Source: Macrotis lagotis (taxonomy: Eukaryota > Chordata > Mammalia > Peramelemorphia > Peramelidae). Taken from it: 64,000 nucleotides of DNA. The notes beneath the pieces are model-generated. The model made no database searches and was not told where the DNA came from. It worked only from the letters and a program-made list of their open reading frames with translations. Positions 10,509-20,590 of the stretch are shown here, in pieces. The stretch covers positions 105,739,937 through 105,803,936 of the forward strand of contig NC_133665.1 of assembly GCF_037893015.1 (NCBI RefSeq), written 5' to 3'. Each line of letters starts with the position of its first letter. The first letter of the stretch is position 1. Made by a program: the position numbers and the translations under genes.

Positions 10509-11955
10509 CTTTATTATGAAGATAAAGGGAGATATTTTTCCCCATTGCTACCCTTGGTTTCAGGTAGATCCATTTCTATGGATAGATGTAAATTGTTAGT
10601 TCCTCAGTATGGGCAGGAAGAATGTTATATTTCTTCTCCTAACCCTCTTCCCCTACCACCTTGATGCTCTACCATTCGAAGGTAGAGATGTTGACTGTGG
10701 AATTAAAGTCAAAAGGAAATAGGAGTCTTTGAGAAAGGATGGAAGAAAATAAAGAGACAAGGTAGGAGAGGCAGGAAAGATTAACTGGGGGAGGGGAGGA
10801 GAGGTACAGCTCCAGGACGCAGTGCTTAGGTGGATGCAGACTGATAGTCTATACAGTACTGGGAGAGGAGAGGAGGGAAGGGGGTGTGGGGAAGATAGAG
10901 GTTCATGTGGAATTGGATAGAGAGGAATGATAGAAGAAGGGGGTAGGGGTGAGAAGCATAGGTCATGAAGAGAGAGGGAGAGAAAAGGAACATCTTAGTA
11001 AAGGGGCATAGAACAGACAGGAGAGATGAGGATAGTTGGGTGGGTGTGGGGGATGTGCAAAGGCTTGAGTACCACAGTAGCAGGGGAGGGAGGGATGTCT
11101 GTGGGTGGGTGTGAGCAGTTATTGGACCGCAGCATAAACAGTAGAGAGAAGGGAAGGAAGCCTGCAGGACCCGTGGGGAGGGAAGAGGTGATCATGGATG
11201 TGGGGGCAGACACCGGAGCGAGATGGGGAAGGGATGTGGTGTGCGTGCATTATAGATGGTGTGACATGCCCCACCTCCTTACAGAAATCACCAGATGCCA
11301 CTATTCCCAGAGTGGCTTGCTGGCTGCTGCTTCTCAGATTCGAAGCCCTTCTGCCTCTCGGTGGAATTGATCTGAAAGTGGAATTTCTGCTAATTTCACA
11401 GTTCGTTTCATTCCCCTTGGCCCTGGTTGGGGTGCCCCCTTAATACAGAATAGAACTAGCATCTGGAGGAAGAAGGGGGTCTTCTGGGGTGGGGACTTTG
11501 GAGACTAAGGCATTGATTCTGGATGAAAGCAGCTGGGAGTAGGGCTGGGGAGGAAAAGGCATCCTGTTCTGGATATCACAGAGGTTGCCCCTTGCCATTT
11601 GACTTTGAGATTGAAAATAACCTATGACTGCTGGAAAGATTCCCTAGCCTTCAGTAAGGCGGCTTTGTTATTTGTATAGCTTTAAAGAGCAGGGCAGAGA
11701 GGGATGCCGTATGGTCCTGCAGTATGACTGTAAAGACAGACAGTAGCAGAAGCTGACATAGACCTCCTCCTCTTTCTCTCCACCCCCTCCCATTCCCATC
11801 TCATCTTACCTGGGCCCACCTGAACCTGGGCCACACCTTTGCTTAATGGGGGAGGAGGGGGAAGGAGAAGCTGTCTTCCTCTCTTACTTGAGAAAATGTA
11901 AAATGAGGCCAGCTCAGTAGCACCTGTTATATGCAGAGTCCATTGTTGGAGAAAA
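10509..11955. other. Unique segment with purine-rich G-tract core
   Basis: Positions 10,730-11,230 are strongly purine-biased on the plus strand, with many GGG and GAGG tracts, including four G-runs at 10,861-10,891. I recognise no transposable element. Two overlapping forward frames and two reverse frames of 60-114 codons are by-products of the low stop density in such sequence. 11,240-11,450 is more balanced in composition and unique. Confidence 0.55.
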
Positions 11956-11959
11956 CAGA

Positions 11960-12150
11960 GAAGCAGACCACAGCTCCATTTAAGATTCACATCATGCTTT
12001 CTTCACAATAACTTGTCAGGCAGGTAACTCAAGGGCTATTATTCCCATTTGACAGATGAGCCAATTGAGGCTTTGAGGGGTTTATGAATTTACCCATTAT
12101 TTACCCATCTAGGAAGTACCTGACTGAAACTCCTCAGGTCTCTTCTGCCA
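11960..12150 (-). mobile_element. MIR-type SINE, antisense
   Basis: TTCACAATAACTTGTCAGGC, TATTATTCCCATTTGACAGA and GATGAGCCAATTGAGGC reproduce the reverse-orientation MIR order (CTCACAA..., CCCATTTTACAGATGAGG, AACTGAGGC). Confidence 0.7.
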
Positions 12151-12164
12151 GCATACTTGAGATG

Positions 12165-12300
12165 TTTTGAGCCCTGTTTGTGGGACCTCTGTGCACCCCT
12201 TTCAAGAAAACAACAAAAAAGTTTTACATGCAATAAAATAGAATATAAAGGAAAATTACAAAGGAAACCAAAAGTTTGCAAAACTGAAGATGCAAATTTT
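12165..12300 (+). repeat. Unnamed old dispersed element, copy 2
   Basis: It shares ATGCAATAAAA ... AATTACAAAGGAAACCA with the copy at 2,075-2,185, in the same orientation. A weak L2 antisense scrap follows at 12,370-12,450. Family not identified. Confidence 0.45.
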
Positions 12301-12599
12301 TTTCTCTTTCTAAGTTTGTGGATCCTCTGAGATATATTCATGAAACCTTTGAGGGTTCTGCGCTGTGCCATAGCCTCAGGAAGCTCATTGCCTAGTAGGA
12401 GAAACAGTCTATACCTAGATCACACAATCACTATAACAGATAGTATGATACGGATCATAAAAAAGGAATGATTACAGTCCTTTCTCTTTGGGTTTTGTAG
12501 GAGGGAGGTTTCTCTTCTAGGGAGGAGCCTAGGAGGTTCTACAGAAAAGGCAGTATGGCAGAGAAATGAAGCACAAGAATGAGCTGAGAGAATTTTCAC

Positions 12600-12815
12600 A
12601 TCTTATCATTTTGAACTGAAAAGAAGCTTAGAAGAAGACCTTTTAATTAGTCCTGCCCCATCACATTACAAAGAGGAAAACTGAGACCTAGATAGGAGTA
12701 GGGACTTGCTCTTCTGAAGCACTCTGGTTGGAACTAGAACAAGCTAGGAGTTGAACCCATGTTCTCTGCCTCCAGAGGAGGTTCTCTTTCCATTCCACTA
12801 TGGGACCCCTTGGCT
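12600..12815 (-). mobile_element. MIR-related repeat, antisense
   Basis: The phrases ATTTTGAACTGAAAAGAAGC, AAGAGGAAAACTGAGACC, GGACTTGCTC, then GAACCCATGTTCTCTGCCTC and TTTCCATTCCACTATG follow a common mammalian repeat that ends in TTTCCACTGCACCA. Diverged. Confidence 0.6.
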
Positions 12816-13304
12816 TTCCTTATACAGTTGTTTGTTCCTCTGCAAAGAGGCTCCCAAAGTGGCCACATGACAAAATTGGAGAACTCTTTGCTTTATAGAA
12901 GACAGAATGGTCCCAGGAAAGGTTCCAGATGAGTCTTACTGTTGAGTGAATACTGTCAAATAGTTAAAGGGAAATCTAAGTCTTCTTCCTACCATGTAGC
13001 TTTTCTTTTGCATTTTTACTTCCCTTTATGATCTTGTCATAAGATCTGGTTTTCCATTTGTGGGCATAAACACCAGACTGACCATAGTATATGGAGTCCT
13101 GTGTGGTCAGGGTCTTTTAGGCTTACCTGAGATGGCTCACTCTGACCAAAATACCTTTGTAAGTGAAGGGCACAGCCTCCCCCAGTGCATACATGCCCAA
13201 CTTCCCTTTTGTCTATCCCCAAGACTTTTCATTTATTTCTTCTCCTTCCTCCAAATCTCCTTCTATATATCCTCAGCCCCATCATGCTCAGATCCACAAA
13301 GATA
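12816..13304. other. Unassigned unique sequence
   Basis: I see nothing identifiable between the MIR-like copy and the pyrimidine tract. The frame that opens at 13,060 becomes long only because it runs into the CCTT array. Confidence 0.5.
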
Positions 13305-13620
13305 TCCCTCTCTTCCTCCCTCCCTCTTTCTCCTACCCTCCTTCCCTTCCTTCCCTCCCTCCCTTCCTCCTTCCTTCCCTCCCTTCTTTCCTTCCTTCCT
13401 TCCTTCTCCTCTATCTCTCCCTTCCCTCCTTTCCTTCCCTTTCTCCCTTCTTTCCTTCCCTCCCCTCTCCCTCCATCTCTCTCTCCCTCCCTCCCTTCTA
13501 CTCCCTCCCTTTCCCTCCCTCCCTCCTTTCCTTCCTTCCTTCCTTCCTTCCTTCCTTCCTTCCTTCCTTCCTTCCTTCCTTCCTTCCTTCCTTCCTTCCT
13601 TCTTTCCTTCCCTCCCCCTC
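13305..13620. repeat. 316-bp polypyrimidine tract with (TTCC)n core
   Basis: The plus strand is C or T at all but four positions (A at 13,335, 13,413, 13,475 and 13,500). Positions 13,501-13,620 are 120 uninterrupted pyrimidines, and about 13,528-13,600 is a near-pure TTCC array. Long frames in five of six phases (Pro-Ser-Phe-Leu or Lys-Glu-Gly-Arg repeats) are artefacts of this composition. Confidence 0.97.
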
Positions 13621-13659
13621 AAGCTCCCTGGGAATTCGTGCAATTATTTCATTAATCTC

Positions 13660-14415
13660 TGAGTATGGCAGGCTCTAGGCTTTCAGTGACAACAATGACA
13701 ACATCCCTGCCCTTGAGGGGCTTACAGTGGATTGGAGGAAGCAAACTGTGAATTGAATACAAAATATGAACAAAGTCAGGGCAAAGCAACTTTGGTGTGG
13801 GAGGCTACATGAGGTATCATGAATGCCTCATATAGGAACTGGCCCTTGAAAGGCTATTAGGGATCATCAGTCGTGGTGGTGATGAGGACGGATATCCTAG
13901 ACCTGGAACCCAGTCTGGGCAAATGAGATAGGAAGCAGGAGTTAGAATAGAAAGTCAGCAAATTTGGCTGGAACATAGAGTTCCTGATGGGGAGTAATAT
14001 TAAACCAGTTTGGAAAAGGGGGATTGAAGATTTAGAATTGGAAAGAACCTAAGAGGTCATCAAGATCAGTGTTATCACTTTGGAGATGAGGCCATGGAGT
14101 ACCTCAGAGTCTATGTGACTTGCCCTAGCCAAGACAAATCCAGGTCCTCCTGACTCCAAGTCTAGTTTTCTATCCATTGCACCACATGGTCACATAGGTT
14201 GGAGTCAGATCATGAAGAGCTTTTCATTTCAGATGGAGGCATTTTTATTTTATTTAGAGGCAGTGGGGGGGCACTGAAATTTCTTATGTAGAGGGATGAC
14301 ATGATGCTTTAGGAAGCTGCTGCAGACCAGTGTTTTAGGGATCTCAGTTTGGTAGCACTGTGAAAGAGGAATTGGAGAGCAGAGCAAGGAGACCAATTAG
14401 GACCAATTAATTAAT
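13660..14415 (-). mobile_element. L2 LINE, antisense, split by a MIR-like repeat
   Basis: In order: CATCCCTGCCCTTGAGGGGC, CTTACAGTGGATTGG, GGAACTGGCCCTTGAA, GATCATGAAGAGCTTTTCAT and GTAGAGGGATGACATGATGC. This is the reverse-complement order of L2 from the 3' end inward. A MIR-like repeat occupies 14,025-14,190, after which the L2 order resumes. Confidence 0.7.
14025..14190 (-). mobile_element. MIR-related repeat inside L2
   Basis: GATTTAGAATTGGAAAGAAC, AGAGGTCATCAAGATC, GGAGATGAGGCCATGG and CTATCCATTGCACCAC match the same family as 12,600, 15,735 and 35,205. It interrupts the L2 copy. Confidence 0.65.
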
Positions 14416-14845
14416 AAGAATCAAAGGAGCACCAGTTATATTTGGAGCCTTTTACTAAGAGTTGCCCTTTGCTCAGGGCTTGACCTTTAGATGGGGAAAA
14501 ACTCTGTGGGAGAGTAGGAAATGCTTTTAGTGGTCTCTAGGAGAAGAAATTGTCCACTCTCTGGAAAACTATTGGGGCTTCTTCAAGGCCAGGAGCATCA
14601 ATTAATATTCCAAGTTTAAAAAGAAAGACTTTGAAAAGGAATTAACCCTCAGATCATTGTTTCAAAATCTTTTCCTATAGCTCCTGGAAACCTTTCAGGG
14701 GCTGCTTGGGGGAGAGGCCAGTCTTTTCATTCTAAGAGACCTAGACAGAAGGGCTAGAATGGGGTATCCCTATAATCACTATTGAACACAGAAATAAGTG
14801 TACTAGATAATGTGGTTTATGATCTTCTTTAGAAGGTAAATAGAT
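14416..14845. other. Unassigned unique sequence
   Basis: No repeat or coding signal that I can support. Confidence 0.5.
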
Positions 14846-14849
14846 ACTA

Positions 14850-14970
14850 AAAACATTCACTAAAGACATACTATGTTACAGGTACCATCCTAAGAGTTAG
14901 GATTATAAAAACAAGAAAACAAGAGGGAGTCTTCTCTGAAGGAGCTTTCATTCTAATAGGGAAAGGCAAA
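14850..14970 (-). mobile_element. L2 3' end, antisense
   Basis: TTCACTAAAGACATACTATG, a GGATTATAAAAAC stretch and GGAGCTTTCATTCTAATAGG follow the antisense L2 3' end (CATTTATTAAGC..., GGATACAAAGAC, GGAGCTTACATTCTAATGGG). Confidence 0.65.
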
Positions 14971-15730
14971 ACAAAAAGGAAAGGAAGGAGTGAGGAAGAA
15001 GAGTAGGGCAGGAATCTATGTATGTACCTAAAATTCAACCAACCTAAGTCACACTGAGCTAGACCTAGGAAAACTTTGTTTAAGAAATCAGTAAGCATTA
15101 ATTGATTATTATGCTATTTATTAATAACTATTTATTATGCTTAGAGTACTGTATGTCTCAGGAAGCAGTCTGGGTGCTTCTCCTACATTACTTGACTCTA
15201 TCTAGTCCCATATACCCTGGACCTACTTGTGTATCTTGGTTTTCCTTCCCCAACTTTACTCAGCCTTACCACAAGAAACTGCTATCTCAGGAAGCACCAA
15301 AAATCAAGTTACATTTATGTCTTACTCTGATGCTAAGACTATTGAGAAATCTCCTCTTCACAGTGACAGAGGAACCCCCCTAATTTCTGCTCTGTGGCTA
15401 AGCAGTTACTTCATTACCTATAAAAACAAAGAAGGTGATCATCCAAAAGACCAAGGCATTCTTTTAGTTGTATCTCCACCAATGACTGGATTGATAAGAA
15501 TTTGGGAAGTCGACAGAATCTATAGGCAAATGTAATGGACTAATGTGACATTTCTTAATCTGTTCAGTTATCAGGAAGGGGAAATGAATATTGCATACAA
15601 CACCAGTGAGTCTGAGCTTCAAAGTTAGATACACACACCTAGAGAGATTCTGATAACATCACAGTGACTAGGAGCAAGTGTATCAGTCTGGCATTCACAG
15701 GGCAGTGTGGCTTCAAAACCTCAATCACAG
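14971..15730. other. Unique segment with an unassigned 102-codon frame
   Basis: No repeat recognised. A forward frame of 102 codons (15,227-15,535) overlaps another of 93 codons in a second phase. I recognise no domain, and there is no clear splice acceptor or donor pair. The first ATG context is unremarkable. It could be chance. Confidence 0.45.
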
Positions 15731-15734
15731 GATC

Positions 15735-15905
15735 ATGGGGATTATGCATTTAGAATTGGAAAGGACCTCAGAGTCTAGCTTGTCCAGCTGCTTCATTTTG
15801 TTGCTGAGGAAATGGTGCCCCAAGCTCCATGGGTAGCAAATGGCAGAGCTTATGTTTGAACCCAGTCCTCAGCCTTCAATCCATTACTCTTTCCATTATA
15901 ACACA
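15735..15905 (-). mobile_element. MIR-related repeat, antisense
   Basis: TTTAGAATTGGAAAGGACCT, GCTGAGGAAATGGTGCCCCA, GGCAGAGCTTATGTTTGAAC and CCATTACTCTTTCCATTATA match the family seen at 14,025 and 35,205. Confidence 0.65.
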
Positions 15906-16199
15906 CAGAAGTCCTGAATAACCAAGGCAGAATGGTTGTGGAAACAGTAGTGGGGAGTCCTGGCTTGTATTCCCCTCAGAGATGATTCTCCCCCCAAGGT
16001 TTCTGTACAGACATTTTAGAGGTGGAACATTCACCAAGCCACAGTTTGGTGTTCGGTTTGATTCCCTAAGGGTGCCTTTCCTGGTGAAGGATTGTTCATG
16101 GCATACTGGAGAGCTTAAGTAGTTTAGGATACTCTGGGCAGGCCACCTTGGGGACATAGCTAAGGATTGTGGGTTTCATGTCTTTGGCATTTGTGGATT

Positions 16200-16510
16200 C
16201 AACAAATTCATGTCAACAAACATTTATTAATGGCCTGTTCTATTCTTGCCACTGAGGATACAAAGATGAAACAGGACCTAGTCCCTGGCCTCAAGGAATT
16301 TATAGTATAAAAGGGAGAGCCAAGACAAACACCAGTATATTTGTACTATAAGATAAAAGCACAGTACAAGTATAATTCAAATTGTTGTATAAGACATGCA
16401 TGGTGGGGGAAGGGGAATGGTTCTAACTATAGAGTATGAATGATTTGAGAAGGGAGAACTCCAATGGGGCAGGGACAATATTCATGGAGGAGGTGGAGAT
16501 GTAGGTGAGA
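16200..16510 (-). mobile_element. L2 3' end, antisense
   Basis: CAACAAACATTTATTAATGG, CTGAGGATACAAAGATGAAA, CCCTGGCCTCAAGGAATTTA and then a CAGGGACAATATTCATGG-type decay give the antisense L2 3' order. Confidence 0.7.
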
Positions 16511-16559
16511 CCATCCCAGAAGTGGGAGCTTGGCATTCCCAAAAGCCCAGAGGTAAACC

Positions 16560-17095
16560 TACCATGGACCTCCCCAACATTGCCTCCTGAATTCCTATCC
16601 TGTTGAAATACTATCTCTTCTATAAGGTTTTAATTAATCCTTTCTCAGTCATCATGGCTTTTTCTTTCTAGCCTCACACAACAATTTATTTTGAACTCTC
16701 CTTGTTTTGCATTCCCCTCTTAGCTTTGTTTCCAGCTCCCAGACATTCAAACTGTGTTAACTTACTCTAGAACTTCCCTCAAGACTTAGTTTTCCTGGTA
16801 TATCCAACCACTGCTGCATATATACCTCCTTTTCCCAATGGTGAGTTCTTGGTGCCTCTATTTTGTAGAGGCCCAGGCAGATATTTATACCCTTCCTGTC
16901 ACTGTTCTTGGCTACTGGGCTTTGAAACCATGCCTTTTCCTCTATATCTCCATCATCTTCTTCTTTCCCTCTCTTTTCAGCTTTTTTTGTTTCATCTTCT
17001 TCAGAAGAAAGGATTGTCTGTCTTTTTGCCTGGTATTTGTATCTCCAGTACTTAGTACTGTTCCCTGCTAGATAGCAAGCACTTAATAAATCCTT
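16560..17095 (+). mobile_element. Two consecutive L2 3' ends, sense
   Basis: The first piece (16,560-16,780) ends in the C-terminal and 3' region without a terminal tail. The second (about 16,780-17,095) closes with TATTTGTATCTCCAGTACTT and AGCAAGCACTTAATAAATCC, the hallmark L2 terminus. The two overlapping forward frames here are remnants of L2 sequence. Confidence 0.65.
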
Positions 17096-17099
17096 CCTC

Positions 17100-17225
17100 C
17101 CACCCTTCTCATTTTACAGATGAAGAAACTGAGGCCCAAAAAAGTTAATTGACTTGCCAGGAGTCACACAGGAAGAATTCTGGTACACAGGGATATGATG
17201 CCTGATCCCCTCACTTGTGCTTTTT
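17100..17225 (-). mobile_element. MIR-type SINE, antisense
   Basis: CATTTTACAGATGAAGAAAC, TGAGGCCCAAAAAAG, TTGACTTGCCAGGAG and TCACACAGG reproduce the MIR core in reverse orientation. Confidence 0.75.
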
Positions 17226-18530
17226 CTATAAAAATATGATTCATTAAGGACCCAGCTTGTATACTTGGTAATTCTTATTTTTATAATCGGTCTAATAATA
17301 CTTTCCTCAAAGGGAAGGTTAAAAGAATTACAGATATCTAAGTACAAATTAAATGCCCTTGTTCTTGCTTAACTGTTATGGATACTATTAATCTAAATAT
17401 TTTCCTTTCTTTCTAATTTTAGATTTTTCTTCCCTTTTTATGGTTCTCTTGCCTCCAGGCAGTCTCAGGACCTTTTTTTATGACTTTGATCTTATCTGAT
17501 CTAGCTGGAATACTATTTAAAGGAAAGGTGTTAATAACCTCCTTAGCACCTCCCTATTACTCTGCTTTTGAGCCTGAATGCTCTCTTTCTGTTCTGAATT
17601 GTCCTCATCAGAGTTAAAATGAATATAAGGAAGTGCTCACCATGAATTAGAGTTGCATGTTCCTTTGAGAAATAGTGAGCTTACTGTTATTGAAAGAGAC
17701 GTCAAGCAGAGTGTGGCTGACCATTTGTCAGAGATGATGCAGAGGGAGGATGGATTTGGAGAGGGTGGACTAGGTCACCTACTACATCTTAGATTCTGAT
17801 GTCCCTACATTCCATCTTAAATCATTCAGAGAGTGTCCCTTTTGCTGAAAGGTTCCTTCACCTAACAATCTGATTTCTTAAAGGGGACACACTTTTTTCC
17901 TTCCAAAGGTTTTAAAGACACCAAGCAAAATAGAATATATTTTAAATAAGACTATACATATTTCTTCATGAAATCCAATATTGAGTAGGTCTTGGCTGCC
18001 TTGTTGAAATGTGGAATGACTGGTAACATTAACACAGAGAATGTTTGTTCTTAATATATTTGTGAAACAGTGACACATTTCAAATCATCCTGTTACATCT
18101 ATTTTACATAGACATGTGGTAAAGCAGTCAAGACCCTGGATACTTTGTATTTCCATTCCTAGGGAAGGCTTTCCTTTCTTAGGAGTCAGAGGACCCTTTG
18201 ACCCAAAGACTTAGAATTGTTCAGCAATTGCTGCCTGTGTCTTGAGAATCTGGCCGAAGAGAAGAAATGTAACAGATAAGATTGGTATGGAAGTCTGAGC
18301 CCAGCTCTGTGGAATCTTGTTTTCAATGGATATTCTGAGTGGGAAGTCACATCAGCATTTGTTCCCAGCTGCCTCTTCCATTGCTCAGATCTAATCCAAG
18401 GAGGAGGAAAAGAATGAGATTCATTTTCTATTCATGTCTCCAGTAAATTTGACTGGTATTAAAATGTTTTCAGAATTCCCAATGGCAACATAAACTTTGT
18501 TTACTTAAAAAAGGGGGGCATTTGATTTCT
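17226..18530. other. Repeat-poor unique segment
   Basis: No confident repeat across 1.3 kb. The part at 18,110-18,480 is the best non-repetitive block, with balanced composition and no simple repeat. A short TCA array (18,533-18,550) marks the right edge. No coding signal. Confidence 0.5.
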
Positions 18531-18564
18531 CCCATCATCATCATCATCAACAACAACAGTAACA

Positions 18565-19090
18565 ATAGCAAGCATTTATTAAATGTGCAGGCATTGTGAA
18601 GGCTCTGGGGACACAAGCCTAATAGTGAAAAGAGTCCCTGCTTTCAAAGATCTTCCATTTTACTGGAAGGTTACAACATGTTTACAAATAAGTAAATATA
18701 GTATATATTCAAAAGGAAAACTCAAGTGATCTGAGGTATGTGGGAGGGAATGCATAAATGCTTGTGGGAACGAGGAAAGGGCCAAACCTGGGCTAAGGCT
18801 TTAAGGGAGCACAGGCTTCCAAGAGGTGGAGGGGAAGAGGGAGAGCACTGCAGGTGTTGGAGGAACAGTGTGCAAAGGCAGAGGTGGATTTTTATGGGGA
18901 GAGGAGAGTAAAGAAGTCAGTTTGACTGGAACAGAGTGTGTATGAGGGGGAGTTAGTTATGTGACATCAATCTGGAAAGATAGATTGGAGCCAAAATATG
19001 AAGGAATTTTAGCTGGGGAGTCTATATTTTATCCTGGAGGCAACAGGGAGCCATTGAAATATTTTGAGTGATAGTATCATATCTATGCTT
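18565..19090 (-). mobile_element. L2 LINE, antisense
   Basis: CAAGCATTTATTAAATGTGC, GTCCCTGCTTTCAAAGATCT, CTTCCAAGAGGTGGAGG, AGCACTGCAGGTGTTGGAGG, then TTTTATCCTGGAGGCAACAG and GGGAGCCATTGAAATATTTT keep the antisense L2 order over about 525 bp. Confidence 0.75.
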
Positions 19091-19094
19091 TCAG

Positions 19095-19315
19095 GTTTTT
19101 TTAATTTTAAGTTATGTTGAACTCTTCATGGTTCCATTTGAATGGCAAAGATTACTGAGCAAAGATTTGCCATTTCCTTCTCCAGTTAATTTTAGAGATG
19201 AGGAAACTGAGGCAAACAAGGTTAAGTGACTTGCTCAGGGTTCTCACAGCTGGAAAGTGTTTTTCCAAACTTCAGGTATGACATTCTATCCAGTGCATCA
19301 CCCTAGCTTCCTCTG
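19095..19315 (-). mobile_element. MAR1-type CORE-SINE, antisense
   Basis: GGCAAAGATTACTGAGC, TTTGCCATTTCCTTCTCCAG, GAGGAAACTGAGGCAAACAA and GGTTAAGTGACTTGCTCAGG, ending near CTATCCAGTGCATCACCC. The 3' end (left) resembles the RTE/BovB-like tail that defines MAR1-type SINEs. Confidence 0.8.
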
Positions 19316-19738
19316 TGCTTTTGGGGGTATTCGTTTGGTAACTGTATAGAAGGTAGATTGGGTAGGGAATCTGGGATGCATGAAACCAGTTAGCAGCTTC
19401 TTGAAACATATTAGGCGATCAGACCATTCTCTGGGCTGGTGGGGAGAAGGGGCAAGATAGAAGAGATGTTTGAAAGTAGGATTGTCAATAATAGCATGAT
19501 GAACAATAGAAAGAAAATTAAAATAAAAGATAGGGAAAATATTCACAGCCAGAATTTTGACATCTGAACTCTATAAGGACCTGTAAACAAATCTTAACAC
19601 TAACTCCCAGTCCCCAGTGATTAAATGGTCAAAGGTTATGCATGGACCTTTCTAATCTTGTTTTCTACTACTATCTTCACAGACTCGACAATTCACTCAA
19701 AATGAACTGTTAGTTGTACCCAGAAGTCAACACTCTCT
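19316..19738. other. Unassigned sequence
   Basis: Nothing recognisable. 19,490-19,560 is A-rich on the plus strand and resembles the end of some retrotransposon, but I cannot assign it. Confidence 0.4.
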
Positions 19739-19749
19739 ATCTCTTACTT

Positions 19750-19891
19750 TTTTTTTTCTAGTTTTTGGGATTAAGTGGCTTGCCCAAGGCCACACAGCTA
19801 GGTAATTATTATGTGTCTGAGGCCGGATTTGAACTCAGGTACTCCTGACTCCAGAGCTGGTGCTCTATCCATTGCGCCACCTAGTCGCCCC
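19750..19891 (-). mobile_element. WSINE1-type CORE-SINE, antisense
   Basis: A T-run, then GGGATTAAGTGGCTTGCCCA, CACACAGCTAGGTAATTATT and GCGCCACCTAGTCGCCCC. A perfect 11-bp target duplication ATCTCTTACTT flanks it (19,739-19,749 and 19,892-19,902), so it is one of the younger insertions. Confidence 0.95.
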
Positions 19892-19914
19892 ATCTCTTAC
19901 TTCTTTATATTTGT

Positions 19915-20105
19915 ATGGAGGTATGACCTCTTCTCTTACCTGGAATGCTCTCTTTCCCCTCTCATCTCTATCTCTCTGAATCTTGCCTTTCTTTGATTCT
20001 CTTGAGGATAATTTCCTGATCATTCCAGTTGCTAGTGCTCTCTCCCTGCTAAAATCACCTTTTGTTCTTGGCTGGCCTCATAAGTACTTAATAAATGGTT
20101 TTTGG
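19915..20105 (+). mobile_element. L2 3' end, sense
   Basis: CTTACCTGGAATGCTCTCTT opens the C-terminal part, and GCCTCATAAGTACTTAATAA closes at the L2 terminus. Confidence 0.65.
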
Positions 20106-20124
20106 AATAGCATTTAATTGAACC

Positions 20125-20300
20125 ATTGAAGGAACACGATAAAGAGCCAGCAGGATCATTTTCAATAACTTCTGTGCTGGATCTACCTACCTATACAACA
20201 GAAGTGACCTGCCTGAGGACACATAACTAGTTAGTGATGGAACTGGAATTAGAAGGCAGCCAGTCATTTGCCTCTCAGTTTACAAGAGTATCTTCTAGTA
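20125..20300 (-). mobile_element. MIR-related repeat, antisense
   Basis: GAAGTGACCTGCCTGAGGAC, ACATAACTAGTTAGTGATGG and AACTGGAATTAGAAGGCAGC follow the core and head order. The 3' half is decayed. Confidence 0.5.
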
Positions 20301-20339
20301 GTCCACAGATTGAGAAATTCAAGTCAATAAATATTAATG

Positions 20340-20590
20340 TGGAGAGAGCTAGATGGCTCTGTGGATAGAGTTCTGGACCTGGAGTCAGGAAGTCCTGAGT
20401 TCAAATGTGACCTCATACACTTACTAATTGTGTGACCCTGACCTGGTCACTTAATTTTTGTTTGCCTTAATCCACTGGAAGAGGAAAGGCAAAACTCCAG
20501 TCTACTCCAGTATCTTTGCCATGAAAACCCCATGGACAGTATGGTCCACAGGATCACAAAGAGTCTGACAAGACTGAGCAAAAACAACAT
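20340..20590 (+). mobile_element. MAR1-type CORE-SINE, sense, near full length
   Basis: Head AGCTAGATGGCTCTGTGGAT, CORE TGTGACCCTGACCTGGTCAC, then TTAATCCACTGGAAGAGGAA, CAGTATCTTTGCCATGAAAA, and a tail CACAAAGAGTCTGACAAGAC followed by ACAACA. The tail resembles the 3' end of RTE/BovB LINEs, its presumed mobilising partner. Confidence 0.85.

Noticed and set aside
11026..11990. Frames of 102-114 codons in a purine-rich region
   Set aside because: The G/A-rich composition suppresses stop codons on both strands; overlapping opposite frames argue against coding.
13060..13678. Three overlapping frames of 156-200 codons (Pro-Ser-Phe-Leu repeats) and a reverse Lys-Glu-Gly-Arg frame
   Set aside because: They are translations of the CCTT/TTCC tract in all phases; none has non-repetitive coding sequence or a domain.
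20340..20400. tRNA-like sequence at the head of CORE-SINEs
   Set aside because: SINE heads descend from tRNA and keep A/B-box traces, but they lack a full cloverleaf and acceptor stem, so no tRNA gene is called.
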